64,000 nucleotides of DNA from Epiperipatus broadwayi (GCA_028023455.1 JAQFVV010006221.1:7481011-7545010), one strand, 5' to 3'. Numbered from the stretch's first letter, positions 24,520-36,249 are shown. Translations and numbers: made by a program. The notes: generated from the sequence alone by a model not told the origin.

Positions 24520-24930
24520 TAATAGTAAGTAAAAGTAAGTCATACAGTGATGTTAGCACGAAACAAGCTTTTATTCCTATCCCAATGATTTAATAAGCTT
24601 GTATTATTGTCCCTATCCCGAAACTTTCAAGCTAATGGCTCTCTTCAGTGAGACGCAAGACATTTAGATACTAGATCTAAAATACAAACTCAAGCCCCGC
24701 ATTTATCGAATACGTAACTATTAAATAGAAAATCTGAAATTTTCAGACATCTATATGTCTTCTAATCCAGTTACCTGACTTAAATAGCCATATGGTACTG
24801 AACTAAATTCAGATACATCATATATTAATGACCTTAGCAATACAACATCGCCAAAAACTTTTAAAGCCAAACTATAATAGTAAGAAAAATAAAGTCATAC
24901 ATCACGTGACTTAATAAGCTTGTATTACAA
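24520..24930. mobile_element. Diverged D-type element with hammerhead-like core
   Basis: Matches the 32-kb element in order: a 'ctcttcagtgag' core, an 'agatactagatctaaa' block, an 'aaatagccatatggtactg' block, then a partial repetition of the start (24,522 'taatagtaagtaaaagtaag' recurring at about 24,876 as 'taatagtaagaaaaataaag'). So it too is a partial head-to-tail duplication. Confidence 0.62.
24625..24648 (-). ncRNA. Hammerhead-like core (diverged)
   Basis: On the minus strand CUGAAGA (24,648-24,642) is followed by stem II GAGC/GCUU around CAUUA, then GAAA (24,628-24,625). Stem II differs from the family D core (AGGC/GCCA) by changes that keep pairing. Stem III and the U-H cleavage position are not intact, so I expect it to be inactive. 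Confidence 0.55.
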
Positions 24931-24944
24931 ATGTAATATAATGA

Positions 24945-25052
24945 GCGTGCTTATAGCTGTAAACAAGCCTTTTCATAAATGCCGCAAGTCTGTGGCTTTT
25001 ATTGAAAAGGCTTGTTTAAAGCTATTAGCAGGCTCATTATATTATATGGTTA
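24945..25052. repeat. Inverted repeat
   Basis: 'tataatgagcgtgcttatag' to 'aaacaagccttttcataaat' pairs with 'attgaaaaggcttgtttaaa' to 'caggctcattatatta'. Arms are about 45 bp with a few mismatches and lie at the end of the preceding element. Confidence 0.78.
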
Positions 25053-25199
25053 AGTGGTTGAAATAGAAACTTGGGTTTTAAAATATAACATAATAAAGAA
25101 TTTTATTCTAAATGAACTCAAGGATATTTTAATTTGTACTGATTAACTTAAATTTAAAAAAAAATTATGCACATTATATATAAAAGAACTAACAAAGAT

Positions 25200-26720
25200 A
25201 TCCGGTTATTTGTTGTCCTTTTTTAATTATAAATATTAAGACGAAAATGATATATTAACGCACATAAATAATCTAAAAAATATAATCCATCATTTAAAAC
25301 TAGTTAACAAAGAAATCGATGAGTTAAAACTAGTTTTTTGAGCTACTGATTATGTTTCCGGAAAGTGATTGTATTTCATTAGTGTATGGGAATTGATTCC
25401 TTGCGCTGAAAAATATATTATCAGACCTTTAGAAAGATTCAGGAGTTTTGAAAAGATGCGTAGCATTTAAATTAATCAGAAGAAAACAAGTGGTTTCCGA
25501 GGTTTTTAATAAAAGGATGAATAATAGAAATTTGCGGAGAGTAGGGGTGGCAATTAGTAGCTAAAATGCTCTAATAAACCTCTATAGAATTTGTAAGAAA
25601 AGTAATTGTAAAGAAAAAGACTTCTTTTGTGAAGGGGAAAAGAAATTTGAGAGAAAATCAAGTCTGATTGTAATTTGTTGCCACAAAAATCACATTTTAA
25701 CAGTGAAGTATCAGTAAGTGAAATTCATCAACAAACAATTACGAAAAACCAATATTTGATGGAAATTGATTAATGTAATTTTAGAAAGAGTTTTTAATAG
25801 CACTATTACTAAACATAAAAAAATAAAGTTGAGTTATATGATTGATTCACGAAATGAAGTTATAAATACTCATGTCAGGAATGAATCAATTATAAAGTTT
25901 ATGTGATGAAATGCAAATTAGATAGAAAATCTACAAAAGATAAACGAATATTTATTTAAAACAAAGAAAATGGCAAAACAAGTCATTAGAAATTATATAT
26001 GTAAATGTTATGGAAATATTGGAAACAATGTGATATTATCGCAGGTATGGTTCTCATTTTATAGTTGCATTCTTATTGAAATTTAAAATGTGAACTTGTG
26101 CAAAAATTAAAAAGATCTGTTATGGTAGTGCAATTAAGATGTGATAACGGTAAAGAATTTACAGAAAATATACTTAAAATGTAAGGTAAAAATAAGAGAT
26201 TATTTTGAATTATTTCTGCCTATTCATCCACTGTTAAATAATAAATTCTGAAATAAGGAATCAAGATATTCTTGGGAAAAGTATTGTTTTTTTCATAATG
26301 CACAAAAATAAATGAAATCCTATGAGTTAAAGCAGTTCACAGCTATCTAGTTAATCAAAATGCATTTCTGAAATTAATAAAACATTATCAGAATTACAAA
26401 TATCCAAATTAGTTTGACATTATTACTTGGTGTGAGATGTAGAATCAAAGAAAATAGATTTATCATAAGATGAGTTTTTGGAAAACACAAAAATAATGAT
26501 CGCAGAGTAACAAGAAATTGACTTTGAAGCTGAGAAGATCAGAAAATTAGAACTTACAGGTAGTGCTGAGATTGACAAAATTGAATTAAAATATGAAAAA
26601 TTTCAAAATAAAACAACAAAATTTGGACATAATATATGAAAACAAGAGATATGATGAACTTCTTATAAAATCTTATGAAATTTTAAGCAGAGAAGAAAAT
26701 AATTGTGATTAAATAATACA
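25200..26720 (+). pseudogene. Ty1/copia-like pol (integrase) remnant
   Basis: Frameshifted plus-strand fragments preserve the copia integrase order: 'VVQLRCDNGKEFTENILK' (consensus RSDNGGEF), then about 80 bp later 'HSYLVNQNAFLKLIKHYQNY' (consensus A..YLINR.P...L....P). Upstream pieces are more decayed and the limits are approximate. I find no LTRs. Multiple stops in all frames show an old copy. Confidence 0.55.
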
Positions 26721-26724
26721 TATA

Positions 26725-28260
26725 TATTGTAACGGAATATAATATGCCATCACATTATTTTAAAATTAAAATAAAAGATCATAAATAAAAAATGATTTAT
26801 TAAAAAGAAAAAAAACTTAATTTAAAAACTGTTTAACATATATATAGATCGCATGATGGACAACTTTAAAAACTATTTTAAAAAATAAAAATATTTGAAA
26901 GTAATTTTTTTTGTAAAAAAGTAAAGATATAAAGATGTGATATTTTTGGAAATAGAAATAATGTTGATTTCTATAATCTTAGAAAATGGAAATGATTGTC
27001 TTATTAATTAAATGATTGTTCAAAAGCAAACTGGCTCTTGAGGCATTTAAAATAAATTAAAAGGGTCAGATAAGAGAGTACAAAGGAATTAAATGACCAA
27101 TGCAAACACCAGAAATATCAGCACGGACCGTAATTGAAACACCAGAGGATTAGTGACATCTTTCCAGTTGAATCCAAAGATTGGATGATAAGAGACTAAT
27201 AAAAATATAAAAGCCAAATTATTATTATAATTGTTATCTGAGAGCTGAATATGAATATGTCGTTATAACTAGCTATATTGCAGATTTTCATGATGTGGAA
27301 GTCTGCAATAAATTTAATTTTCGGACAACAAGCTGAGACCTCCCTATGGCAGTTAAAGACCAAAAAGGAATGGCAAGTAGTGGCTTCGTTTCTAAAAAGG
27401 AAGAACAAACAATCTACATAGGTGATCACGAAGATGGACCTCAAAATCTGCAGAATCCGTAAAGTATAAACTTTTACCAATTGAACTTTCTTTTAAATAA
27501 TTAACGTATAACGTCAATAAGTAATCAATCAAAAAAAAAAAAGTAATATAAATGAATGTACTCTTATCTGACCAAGAATAGAACTCTAAATCAATTATAA
27601 ATATTTGTTTTTATATACATTTGCTATTTCAATCATTTCCATTTTTTTTATTTAATTATTTATGTTTGTGTTTAACTAGGTTATTTATTTCTATCTGTTA
27701 AATAAAATGTATTAAATTAAAGTTGGGTGTAGATAGCTGCATGGATAAAGATTAATAACTATGTTTAAACTCATTTATGTTTAATTTAAGGGCTTTTAAT
27801 TTCAGGCTATTTGTTTTGTAGTTAGGGCAATGCTTGTGGAGGGATATATGGGTGTTTATATTAATGTAATGTGAAGTGTGTTTAGCATACAGAGCAACGT
27901 GCCCAACTGAATGCATGACCCCAAAGAGGCAGTCATATTGTTGAAATGGTTGCAGATGTATTTCCTGTGCCATTGACCCCTTCTAGCTCTATGGACAGGG
28001 ATTTATAAGACAGCAGAAAGACTGCTCTCCCCCATACGTAGCACTCTTTAAAAATAACCATACATGATTCCTTAGTCAGACAGATGTACTTTCCTGTTCT
28101 GGACTCGGATCATTTCCTTCAAATAATATCACGCTGTCAGATGCACATTCGTGTAGGCATGGTTTTATGCTAGCATCTTCATATTACATTGGTTGCAAAT
28201 ATATATCTGGAAGCTGACATTGGGTTGGCTACGAACTTTTAGTCTGAGATTGAATGAATG
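26725..28260. other. No gene identified
   Basis: AT-rich except for 27,860-28,250, which is GC-richer and contains several short frames on both strands, none recognised. It could be an unassigned repeat. Confidence 0.4.
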
Positions 28261-31030
28261 TTTTGATAAGTTTTAAGTGGAAAAAAAAATCTATGTAGAC
28301 TATCTATGCTCGACATGCTAAAGTAAAATATAATTTAAATATCCATCTGTGCGGTCTATTTAAAATTTGAATTAAAATTTAAAAAAAAATTATTAATGTT
28401 AAAATCAAAAATTAAATTTATTCATCAATTTTAAATGTGCATTAATAAAAATCTATCTGTGTGTTAATTACTGGCAGTGGCTTCTTTTATTTTATTGTTC
28501 TAAATATTTGATATATATTTTGAGAATATAAATCTATTAAAACTTATAAAAATGTTTAAATCTCTGCTACTCTATGAGCTAGTGACATTGGGCAAACGGT
28601 CAGAATAATATATATAAAAAATTTTTTGAATCTTAACTTACGTATCTACCTACTATATACATTTTCTAGGTTCAAATGCCTAGATGGCGCCCTTGTAGTG
28701 CGGATACGTTTAAGGCTCTTTCAGTGACCGTTAAAATATATATATATATAAAGTGATTATAGAATAATCTATAGAAATTGGAAGTGCTATTGAAATGTAA
28801 TGGTAAGTGTATAGACAAGTAATCAATATAAAATTAATAATAATGTAGTAATATAGACAAGTAATAATAATGTAGTAATATCAGTAATGTCTTATTACTG
28901 AATTTATTAAATTCATCAGCAATGGTTCATTGTACTCATGCTAAACTTAAACATTTGTGTGTTTTGCTATGTAAAAAGCTATCAATGTATTTAAACTGAT
29001 TTCTATTCTCAAGCTGCTAATCTTCAAAGTCAAAAGGTGCTGAAGATTTTTTGCCCATTACTAGCTAATAATGGACCATCAATTACTACGGTGTTTTTTG
29101 TGTGTTGCATTAAAACTTTTAAGAATATTATAGTTTATTTTTTAAATTGGTGAGTATATTTTCAATCTAGGTACCAAAAAGATTAAATTTATTTGCTTTC
29201 ATTATATCCATGTTAAAAATTCAACCATCAAATTTATATTATATTTTGATGACTGTTTCGTGGAGCCATTATAAAGTTATTCAAAAAATACTATCATAAA
29301 AATGTAAACTAAGTTATAATTACTATAATTCTTGTTAAACACCATTTTTTATTCTAAATGCCAAAGATTTTTTTGTTACCAGTAGCACTGTTTATATTAT
29401 CAATTAAGAATAATTTTTTCATGAATAAGCAACTACTTTCTAACATTACCACACATCTCCTTGGTTAACTAAGCCAAATGCTTTGATCCAATCAATGAAA
29501 ACATTTGCTTTGCAACAAAACCTATGACTATAGAGCTTTTTGTACCTCTAAAAGTAAACTTCATTGAATATTTAATAAAATTTATTTATGACCAGAAGTT
29601 ACCTGTGTAATAAAATCCTTGAAAGTATTTTTGCTGTAGTGATAATAATAGTATTCCATGTTAATTGTTGTTTTATTTTCTATTTTATAATTGTAATAAT
29701 GGAAGTATTTTGAAGTAAGATAGCAAAAGTTTATGAGTCCCTATATTCTTTGAAATTGGTACAGCTCTATAAGTCTATTATATGTTCTTTAAAAGTTCCA
29801 AAAATTTTGAAGATAACACCAGCATGTTTTCAAACTTTTCTGGTTTTCGGAGCCTGGGACTCCAGTTTTCGCTGTTACAGGCTCCCTGTTTTATTCACTA
29901 AAGTCATAGTCCAATTTTGGATTAATGGAAAAAAAGGTTTACCAAGATGTAAGTGATACCTGTTTTATTGTTTTTTCATCTTTATAAGAAATTTTAGAAC
30001 AGTTTTCACTCAAGAATAAGTGAGAGTTTCTATCGGTCCAGTTATGTAAATGGCTGCCATTAGAAATAGCAAAAGCTATGTTAAATAATTTTAGGAATCA
30101 TTAGAACAACATAAAACCTTGGAAAATAATTTTAAATCAAACCAAATAATTCTAAAAGGAATAGAGACACTAGAAATCCAAATATTTTGTTAGAATAAAC
30201 AGAGAAATCATTTGGACATCAAAGCTCATAAAAAACGTGGAAAATAAAATGTTAACAAAGATGGTTTTAAGAATTTCATCATTGCATCAGATAGTGAAAC
30301 AAGTTTCTATGACTGCAAACCAGTCAGGGAAGTCAGAAAATGGCCTAGGGTCTATTATAGATACAAAAATTAATCATAAAACTAAAGGGGAGGGGAGAAA
30401 TCCCAGTGTTAAATTATTCATAGAAAAAAAGATACGACAATGTCATATCAAACCGAAAGTTGCCGAATGTGGCTAAACAATGTAGATCAGAAAATTATTT
30501 TAAATTTTAATTCAATCTCAATTTTAGAATTGAACATTATAGATTATAACTCAAGCTATCTCTCTGCACAAAAATCAGGTTTTTCTGATGATCAGAACAG
30601 AAGTTATTAGCCCACTTCCGGTGGATTGGGGGCCTCGAAAATTTAAAAAAAAAATTTATGTTTTTAATTTTTTTAAATTACCAATAGCGGTTCTAATCTT
30701 GTCAAGATATATATGTATTCCTAGTTTTAGTAGTTTGACAGAATAGATGCATCATTAAATGCTATATCATAATTCAAAAGATACTGAAATTATTACTTGC
30801 ATATTCCCATAAAATAATCAGTATCATTTTTAAAAAAAAATTATTACATTGTTTTTCCACTCTATATATGATTTTTAATGTGTAAAAAAGACTTACACTA
30901 ACGATTATTGAATCCTGATTACCAAAAGATTCACTACTGACAGTTAATGAAATAGTTTTCAAAATTTGAGTTAATTATAAATTTATCAATAAGCAGTGCT
31001 TGTATTTTTTGGTACTTTGTATAATATGTA
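28260..31030. other. No gene confirmed; one weak exon candidate
   Basis: The stretch at 29,821-29,951 is locally GC-richer and is followed by a canonical donor (AAGAT|GTAAGTGA, GT at 29,950). Its reading frame ('TFLVFGAWDSSFRCYRLP') matches nothing I know, and the acceptor is ambiguous. The remainder is AT-rich. Confidence 0.3.
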
Positions 31031-31039
31031 ACATTAAAT

Positions 31040-31155
31040 TTGTCAAGCATTGTTAGCCGAGAGGTCATCGCACCTGCCTTGCAAGCAAGTAGTTGGTTGC
31101 AGATGGGTGTGGGTTCGCGTCCCGGCCGGTGCTATGACATATGAAAAAAAAAACT
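31040..31155 (+). mobile_element. Family E tRNA-derived SINE, best conserved plus copy
   Basis: Starts 'tcaagcattgttagccgaga', carries the A box, the anticodon arm 'ctgccttgcaagcaagtag' and a strong B box in 'gtgggttcgcgtcccgg', then 'tgctatgacatatg' and a ten-base A tail. Compared with the 32.9-kb copy it has about 15 extra bases in the variable region. Confidence 0.88.
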
Positions 31156-31491
31156 TATCAAGAGCTACATATTGTTTCTGAAACAAACAAACCTTTTCTT
31201 TTTTCTGATTTTTCTGTTATTCTTTACTTTGATTTTATTTTAATGTGTGCATATCTATATAGATTTCAAAATTAGAATGTAAAGAATTTAGAGAAATGTA
31301 AGGTTCAATATAACTTGGAATCTATTCTGGAGAACTATTTGCTGATATCATATCTTTATCTTAGTGGTGTTCAAGCACCATAATCCACAAGTATATGTAT
31401 ACAAAGTTTATATTAAAGGTTTATCATAAATTTGCAAAAGTTTGTTATTGTTTTTTCATATAAATTTGAGTACACTAGGATAGAAGCAATG

Positions 31492-31671
31492 AATCATTAA
31501 ACAAGCAAAAACTCTCCATATAGTAGTGCCACCTTGTGCTAACCAGAGTAATCAATGGATGCCAGAAGGCTTGTGCACTACTATATGGAGAGTTTTTGCC
31601 TGTTTACTAACAGTTATGTGCTAGCATGAGAAAGTGATCGTGTGATGTTTAGTGGTTTAATCATTAAACAA
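31492..31671. mobile_element. Family D inverted-repeat element with 13-bp TSD
   Basis: Short copy between AATCATTAAACAA at 31,492-31,504 and 31,659-31,671. Arms 'aaaactctccatatagtagt' and its complement meet at 'ggcttgtgcactac'; the central hammerhead-bearing part is missing. The right end 'gtgatgtttagtggttt' is shared with the 1.3-kb copy. Confidence 0.8.
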
Positions 31672-32009
31672 CTAAATACTAATAAAATTCGTATAGCTTT
31701 CTTTATAACTTAAAACTTTAACATTTTATTTAACTTGATTCTTAATATGAATACGCAAATCTCAAAGATTTTATCATAAATATTAATGTTTAATGAATTT
31801 AAATAAAGATGAGTTAGGAATATAGCAAGAAAAGAGAATAATTAGTAGACCTCTCACACATGAATCCAAATAGCTGATCATAATACATCTGGCATATTGA
31901 TGTAGTTTGCATATAACATAACTATTATAATGATGTTTTTTTTAATCCCAAACCTCTTTTTTTTTCAAGGTTGATTTTAAGATTTTACTTTAAATATAGA
32001 TGTTTAGTG

Positions 32010-32566
32010 ATAATAATTGTTTAAAACAGGCAAAACTCACTATATGTATTGCAACACACAGCAAGATGCCAGAAGGCTTGTGCATAAAATCCCCATCTAG
32101 TGCCTACTCATCCAATATCCCCAAACTAGTTTCTGGCTTGTAGCCTTCGTCAGTGAGGTGCCTTGGATCTGAGAGCACTGCACCTAGATCTTAGGATCTA
32201 ATGCAACCCTCCAGCAGCCACCTTTTATCTCCACTTAATTACAAAATTATGAGTCTTAAACTGAAAACACCTTAATGTTTTCAATTCAAACCCATTAGCT
32301 TATATAGTCATATGGGTCTGAACCCAGTTCAGTATCCATACATTTTGCTGTCTTTGGTTCTTTAATAACCATAGCCACCACTATTCTATTAGGCAGAATT
32401 GGTTTTAAGCCAATAAACATCACATGACCACCACTTCTTATGGCTGTGTATAACTGTTTAAAACAGGCAAAACTCACTATACGTATTGCCACACACAGCA
32501 GGCTAGAGTAATCAATGGATGCATAAGAAGTGGTGGTCATGTGATGTTTATTGGCTTATAATAATT
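32010..32566. mobile_element. Family D element, partial tandem dimer with hammerhead
   Basis: Body 32,019-32,557, flanked by 9-bp repeats ATAATAATT (32,010-32,018 and 32,558-32,566). The start 'tgtttaaaacaggcaaaact' recurs at about 32,455, so a full unit is followed by a shortened second unit. The second unit is flanked by an inverted repeat: 'aagccaataaacatcacatg' (32,411) against its complement ending at about 32,557. The first unit carries a minus-strand hammerhead. Confidence 0.82.
32119..32158 (-). ncRNA. Type I hammerhead ribozyme motif (family D)
   Basis: Minus strand: CCUCA (32,158-32,154), CUGACGA (32,153-32,147), stem II GGC/GCC with UACAA loop, GAAA (32,033-style core at 32,133-32,130). 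The minimal stem III is AC-UA-GU, then H17 = U at 32,124 and UGGGG (32,123-32,119) closing stem I with CCUCA through one G-U. Stem III is only two pairs, but ACUAGU is self-complementary, which would allow a dimeric ribozyme as in Penelope-type hammerheads. Confidence 0.72.
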
Positions 32567-32584
32567 TTTATTAACTTTTTTATA

Positions 32585-32705
32585 TTTTGTTTTCTAAAAC
32601 TCAGCAGTTCGTAAGAAGTTCAAGTACCAGAACTGTAAACACCAGAATTGATCCTGAAAGCTCCCGATCCCAAGTCGGACGGTCTACCAACTGCGCCGAA
32701 CCGTC
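32585..32705 (-). mobile_element. Family A SINE with tRNA-Pro-like head
   Basis: On the minus strand: 'ggttcggcgcagttggtaga' (A box), then anticodon stem TCCGA/TCGGG with loop CTTGGGA (anticodon TGG), and a weak B box 'caggatcaattctgg'. The body 'acttgaacttcttacgaact' follows, matching the units at 62.9-63.4 kb. This is the copy that best shows the tRNA ancestry of family A. Confidence 0.78.
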
Positions 32706-32807
32706 ATGCATTTAGAAGTTTTTTATTTAAATTGATACAGAAATAGTAAAAGCTACACATATTTTATTTTCCTCAGTTTATTCTAAGAGAAATTTTGGCC
32801 GAAATCT

Positions 32808-32820
32808 CCCCCCCCCCCCC
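32808..32820. repeat. Poly-C run of 13
   Basis: Thirteen consecutive C, conspicuous in AT-rich DNA; a poly-G of equal length occurs at 54,902-54,914. Confidence 0.95.
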
Positions 32821-32864
32821 TATCTTTAAAAAAAGGCATCACTTTTATAAGTTTACAAAGGACT

Positions 32865-32960
32865 TTTTTTTTCTTATGTCAAATGCGTTGACCAGGAAGC
32901 GAACCCGGGACAGCTGCTTGGAAGGCAGCTGTGGTAACCACTAGGCCACCAACGCTTGAC
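32865..32960 (-). mobile_element. Family E SINE with intact tRNA-like cloverleaf
   Basis: The minus-strand 71-nt cloverleaf (32,885-32,955) has acceptor GCGTTGG/TCAACGC, anticodon stem GCTGC/GCAGC with loop CTTCCAA (anticodon TCC) and T-arm CCGGGTTCGCTTCCTGG. An A-rich tail (T-run on plus) follows at 32,865-32,873. A true tRNA gene is less likely, because the same body and tail recur at four other sites with different anticodons. Confidence 0.85.
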
Positions 32961-33439
32961 AGTTTACAAAGAACTTGTGTGCAAGTCTTTTGTACTGAGT
33001 TGCTAAAACAAATTATGTTAAAAGAATAGTAAGCAATAGTAATCCAATCCTGACAATGATTATTATTATTTGCTCATAATACTTTATCGTTCAGTTATCT
33101 AATCTGCCTTTAGGAAAGAATATAACACATATATATATAACGCACAAAAATGAGCTCATCAAAAATCAACAAAGCGCATTTTGAATTACTGCATTGTATA
33201 ATTAAGGGTATGTATCTGTTAACACAGTTGGAAACATAATGAATGAAATTAGATTTTAGAATTAAAAGTGAATTGAGTGCTTCTGGTAGAAGTAATATTA
33301 AAAGGAAATATGCCTGTTTTATCAATTTATATTTATGAATCTGCGACTTGAACACTTAACAGAAGAGCAATACAGATATGTCAGACCATTCAATGTAATA
33401 TAGAGAAATGTATGTTAGAAATAACACATGAGATTGGGG

Positions 33440-33630
33440 AGGGGGGATATGAATGAGAGAACAAACAGATATTATTGACATCATTATAGAACTGGGCTGG
33501 ATGCATTTTAGAAAAGCTGGTAATAGTTGGACAAGTGAAGTGTAAATTGGATCCCAAGAGATTATAAATGACCTGGAAAGAAGAATGGATAAAATAAGGA
33601 AGTTTGTTGGTGTGTTGTGGGGAAGCTAGG
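33440..33630 (+). pseudogene. RTE-like LINE C-terminal fragment
   Basis: Fragments corresponding to 'RTKQTDIIDII', 'WAGCI', 'WIPRDYK..WK.WMDKIRKFVGVLW' in shifting frames. These match the terminal part of the LINE seen at 39.3-39.8 kb and 63.5-64.0 kb. Confidence 0.6.
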
Positions 33631-33704
33631 TTAATAGAAACTGGATTAAACTTGGACTTTCATCTTACAGTGGATTGATAATGTCTAAAAATGATAATTA
33701 ATAA

Positions 33705-33835
33705 AGGATTCAGACTGCCCTATATGATTCAAGTGGTAGAATGATGGGTTTGAAGCTAAACATCAATGGATTTCATACTAGACCTGTCACTTCTGGTGTT
33801 CCAACTTCTAGATAATAAACTATTTGATTGTTATT
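33705..33835 (+). mobile_element. Family A SINE fragment
   Basis: 'atatgattcaagtggtagaa' (A-box region), a degenerate anticodon arm, then 'tgttccaacttctagataat' body and a (TTA)n tail 'attgttattattattatt'. Same order as family A units, on the plus strand. Confidence 0.55.
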
Positions 33836-34504
33836 ATTATTATTAGTGATTCAGATTTTGAAATCACTTGCTTCAGAAATTCCCGTTTTTATTTTGCACC
33901 TATTTTTTTATGACATGAATAATTGCAATCTCATCAACGTCATTGAAAATATTTTAAAAATCCATCCTCATTCTGTCAGCATGAATGTTGCAGATCTTCA
34001 TTGATTAAATTAAAAGAAAACTTTGATTGCTCCTATGTTATAAACTTAGTTTTTATCTTATCAGCATAATAAATCTGAAAGGCTTACTAAATCTTTGACC
34101 TACAGTAAGCCTTGATTGTAATATCAAGAGTTAAGCATTTTTGGAAAAAGATCTAATTTGGGGTCCATGATGACATCAAAAATATCTCTGTGTCATCACT
34201 GAAGATACATTTGATTTGCAATTGGACTATTCTCTATTTTACCTACACATAATAATACGCATCTTAATGATGAGAAACTCATTAATCTATAGAAAATAAC
34301 TTTAAAATAGAGATGTTAAAATAAATTATATTGAGATAGTGATACACAGCAGCAAATTATCATCAATAATGTGTAGGTATCATTGCTTGATCATATATTC
34401 TACCGCCAATTTACTTAGCTTGCCTTTGAGCAAATAGCTTTTAACGTATACCTACATAATAAAGAGAAAATGGAGTGAACCATTTAAAAATTACTATATT
34501 AACA

Positions 34505-34630
34505 TTTATTTGATTGAAGCTTAATATTTATTTATAGAATTAATGTTTTTTTTGTAAGTTAATAAATATCAAACTTATAAAAAAAAAAACATTAATTCTA
34601 TAAATAAATATTAAGCTTCAATCAAATAAA
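34505..34630. repeat. Near-perfect 50-bp-arm palindrome
   Basis: Arm 34,505-34,553 ('tttatttgattgaagcttaa', ending in a T-run) is the exact complement of 34,580-34,630 apart from the A/T-run length. The loop of about 26 bp is also partly symmetrical. Arms this conserved imply recent origin or gene conversion. No coding capacity. Confidence 0.93.
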
Positions 34631-34671
34631 TACATATATGGTATTGAGAATCACAAATGTGCTGCCTTATA

Positions 34672-34795
34672 TGATTTGGTGCAGTGGTAGTGTCAGATTC
34701 TGGAGTATAAAGTTCTTGAATCAATTCAAGCTCTAGTACTTCTGACATTCAAACTTCTATTGACTCATAAGCAATAAAGCCATTCTATTTTTTTC
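34672..34795 (+). mobile_element. Family A SINE
   Basis: 'tggtgcagtggtagtgtcag' (A box), 'cttgaatcaattcaagc' (B-box region) and 'cattcaaacttctattgact' 3' body with 'agcaataaagccattct' end. Plus strand. Confidence 0.7.
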
Positions 34796-35174
34796 CAGTC
34801 ATGCTGTAAATTGGACATTATTTAACATAGTGTTTCTATATGTGGTCATGGAGTCTTTCATAGGACTTCACAAATACTTGAAATGTTAAATGATTTTACA
34901 ATTAAAAGAAAAAATAATTGAATGAATGAAAGAAAAGAAAGTGAAGAATAAAATCTTTAATTTCTCTTCCAATGCATAAGCTTGTGGTTAAGACCTGTAG
35001 AGGTCCCTACCTTCACATTTTCAACTGCACATGCTTTAGGTTTATTGCCTTAGTAAATATTACTTACTTGTTTATGTAAAACTTGGCTTTTCATTATTGT
35101 CGCCATTAAAAAAGAATTGGGGATGAAAACAATTTGTTTGATAGAAAGATAGTCAGCAGTTAATCAAAACTATA

Positions 35175-35882
35175 TTACTAATTTTTATTAGTCATTGATC
35201 AGATTAGAGACTATACACTAATGAATAATATTTCTGCATTGTAATTTTCACTACACCACTTTCACACAAGATAGGGACTAGTGTCTATCCACTTTTAATG
35301 CTTTGTGGAGGGTGTAATCATAAACATATGATCAAAGACATGTGAAAAAGTTGTATAATCCTCAAGATGTACCTTTCATGCTGAACTATCACTCATCAGA
35401 TGTTTCAGACCACAATCACTTACACATATTACCATTATTCAGTATATATATATATAGTTATTTATTACAATGTAAGTGATGCATCAAACTTACTGCCCTC
35501 ATAACTTTGACACAAACCACTTAATTGAAGTATATTAATAAATTTTTATTTAGTCATTCATTAGACTAGAGATCTAATAAGGGATATTTTTATAGTGTAA
35601 TTTTCCCTACCCCTTTCTCACACAATGTAGGGACTGGTTTCTCTCTCCTTTTAATACCTTGTAGAGAGATGTAATCATAAACATGTGACCAAAGGCATGG
35701 GAAGCATACATTTTTTCAATGTCTTTGGTCATATATTTATGACTCCATCCCTCCATAAAGTGTTAAAAACAGATAGAAACTCTACCTTGCGTGAGAGTAT
35801 GGTAGTGAAAATTACTCTACAGAAATATTATTCATTAAAGTGGTTAATCTCTAGTCTAGTGAACAACTAATAAAAATTATTA
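35175..35882. repeat. Family C: direct plus inverted copies
   Basis: A segment of about 165 bp (35,185-35,350) recurs at 35,535-35,700, then follows inverted at about 35,712-35,882, so the right-hand pair folds back on itself. Shared anchors include 'gtaatcataaacat' and 'agggact'. Between the first two copies lies a decayed minus-strand family B fragment with a partial hammerhead core (about 35,370-35,425). Confidence 0.75.
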
Positions 35883-36249
35883 ATTGCTTTTTCTTTCTCT
35901 ATGTTATTTCTAGTGTTCAAACTTCTTATGAAATATTGGTTTTATTTTTAATAATAAAATTCAAATAATTGTTGGTATACATTTTCCATTATTTTTGCAT
36001 AATATTTCAAAATTCTTCATTATAATATTTACTACAGGATTTTATCATTTTTATTACTACACAATACTTTTAAACTATGTTAAAATGTATCCACTCTCTA
36101 TAAATTCATTAAATAATAGAATATCTATTAATAGTTATATATATTTTAGTTCATCAAAATCTATTATCAAATCTAATGCTAGAATTCTGTTTGTCATTAG
36201 AATTAGATATCAAATTAAACAACGCTGTAGATAAATATTCTGGCTCTAC

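Noticed and set aside
29750-29956. Host exon ending at a GTAAGT donor
   Set aside because: The donor is good, but no clear acceptor, family or consistent frame; kept only as a weak note.
32885-32955. tRNA-Gly (TCC) gene
   Set aside because: A cloverleaf is possible, but the body and A-rich tail recur at four sites with different anticodons, so a SINE is the better reading.
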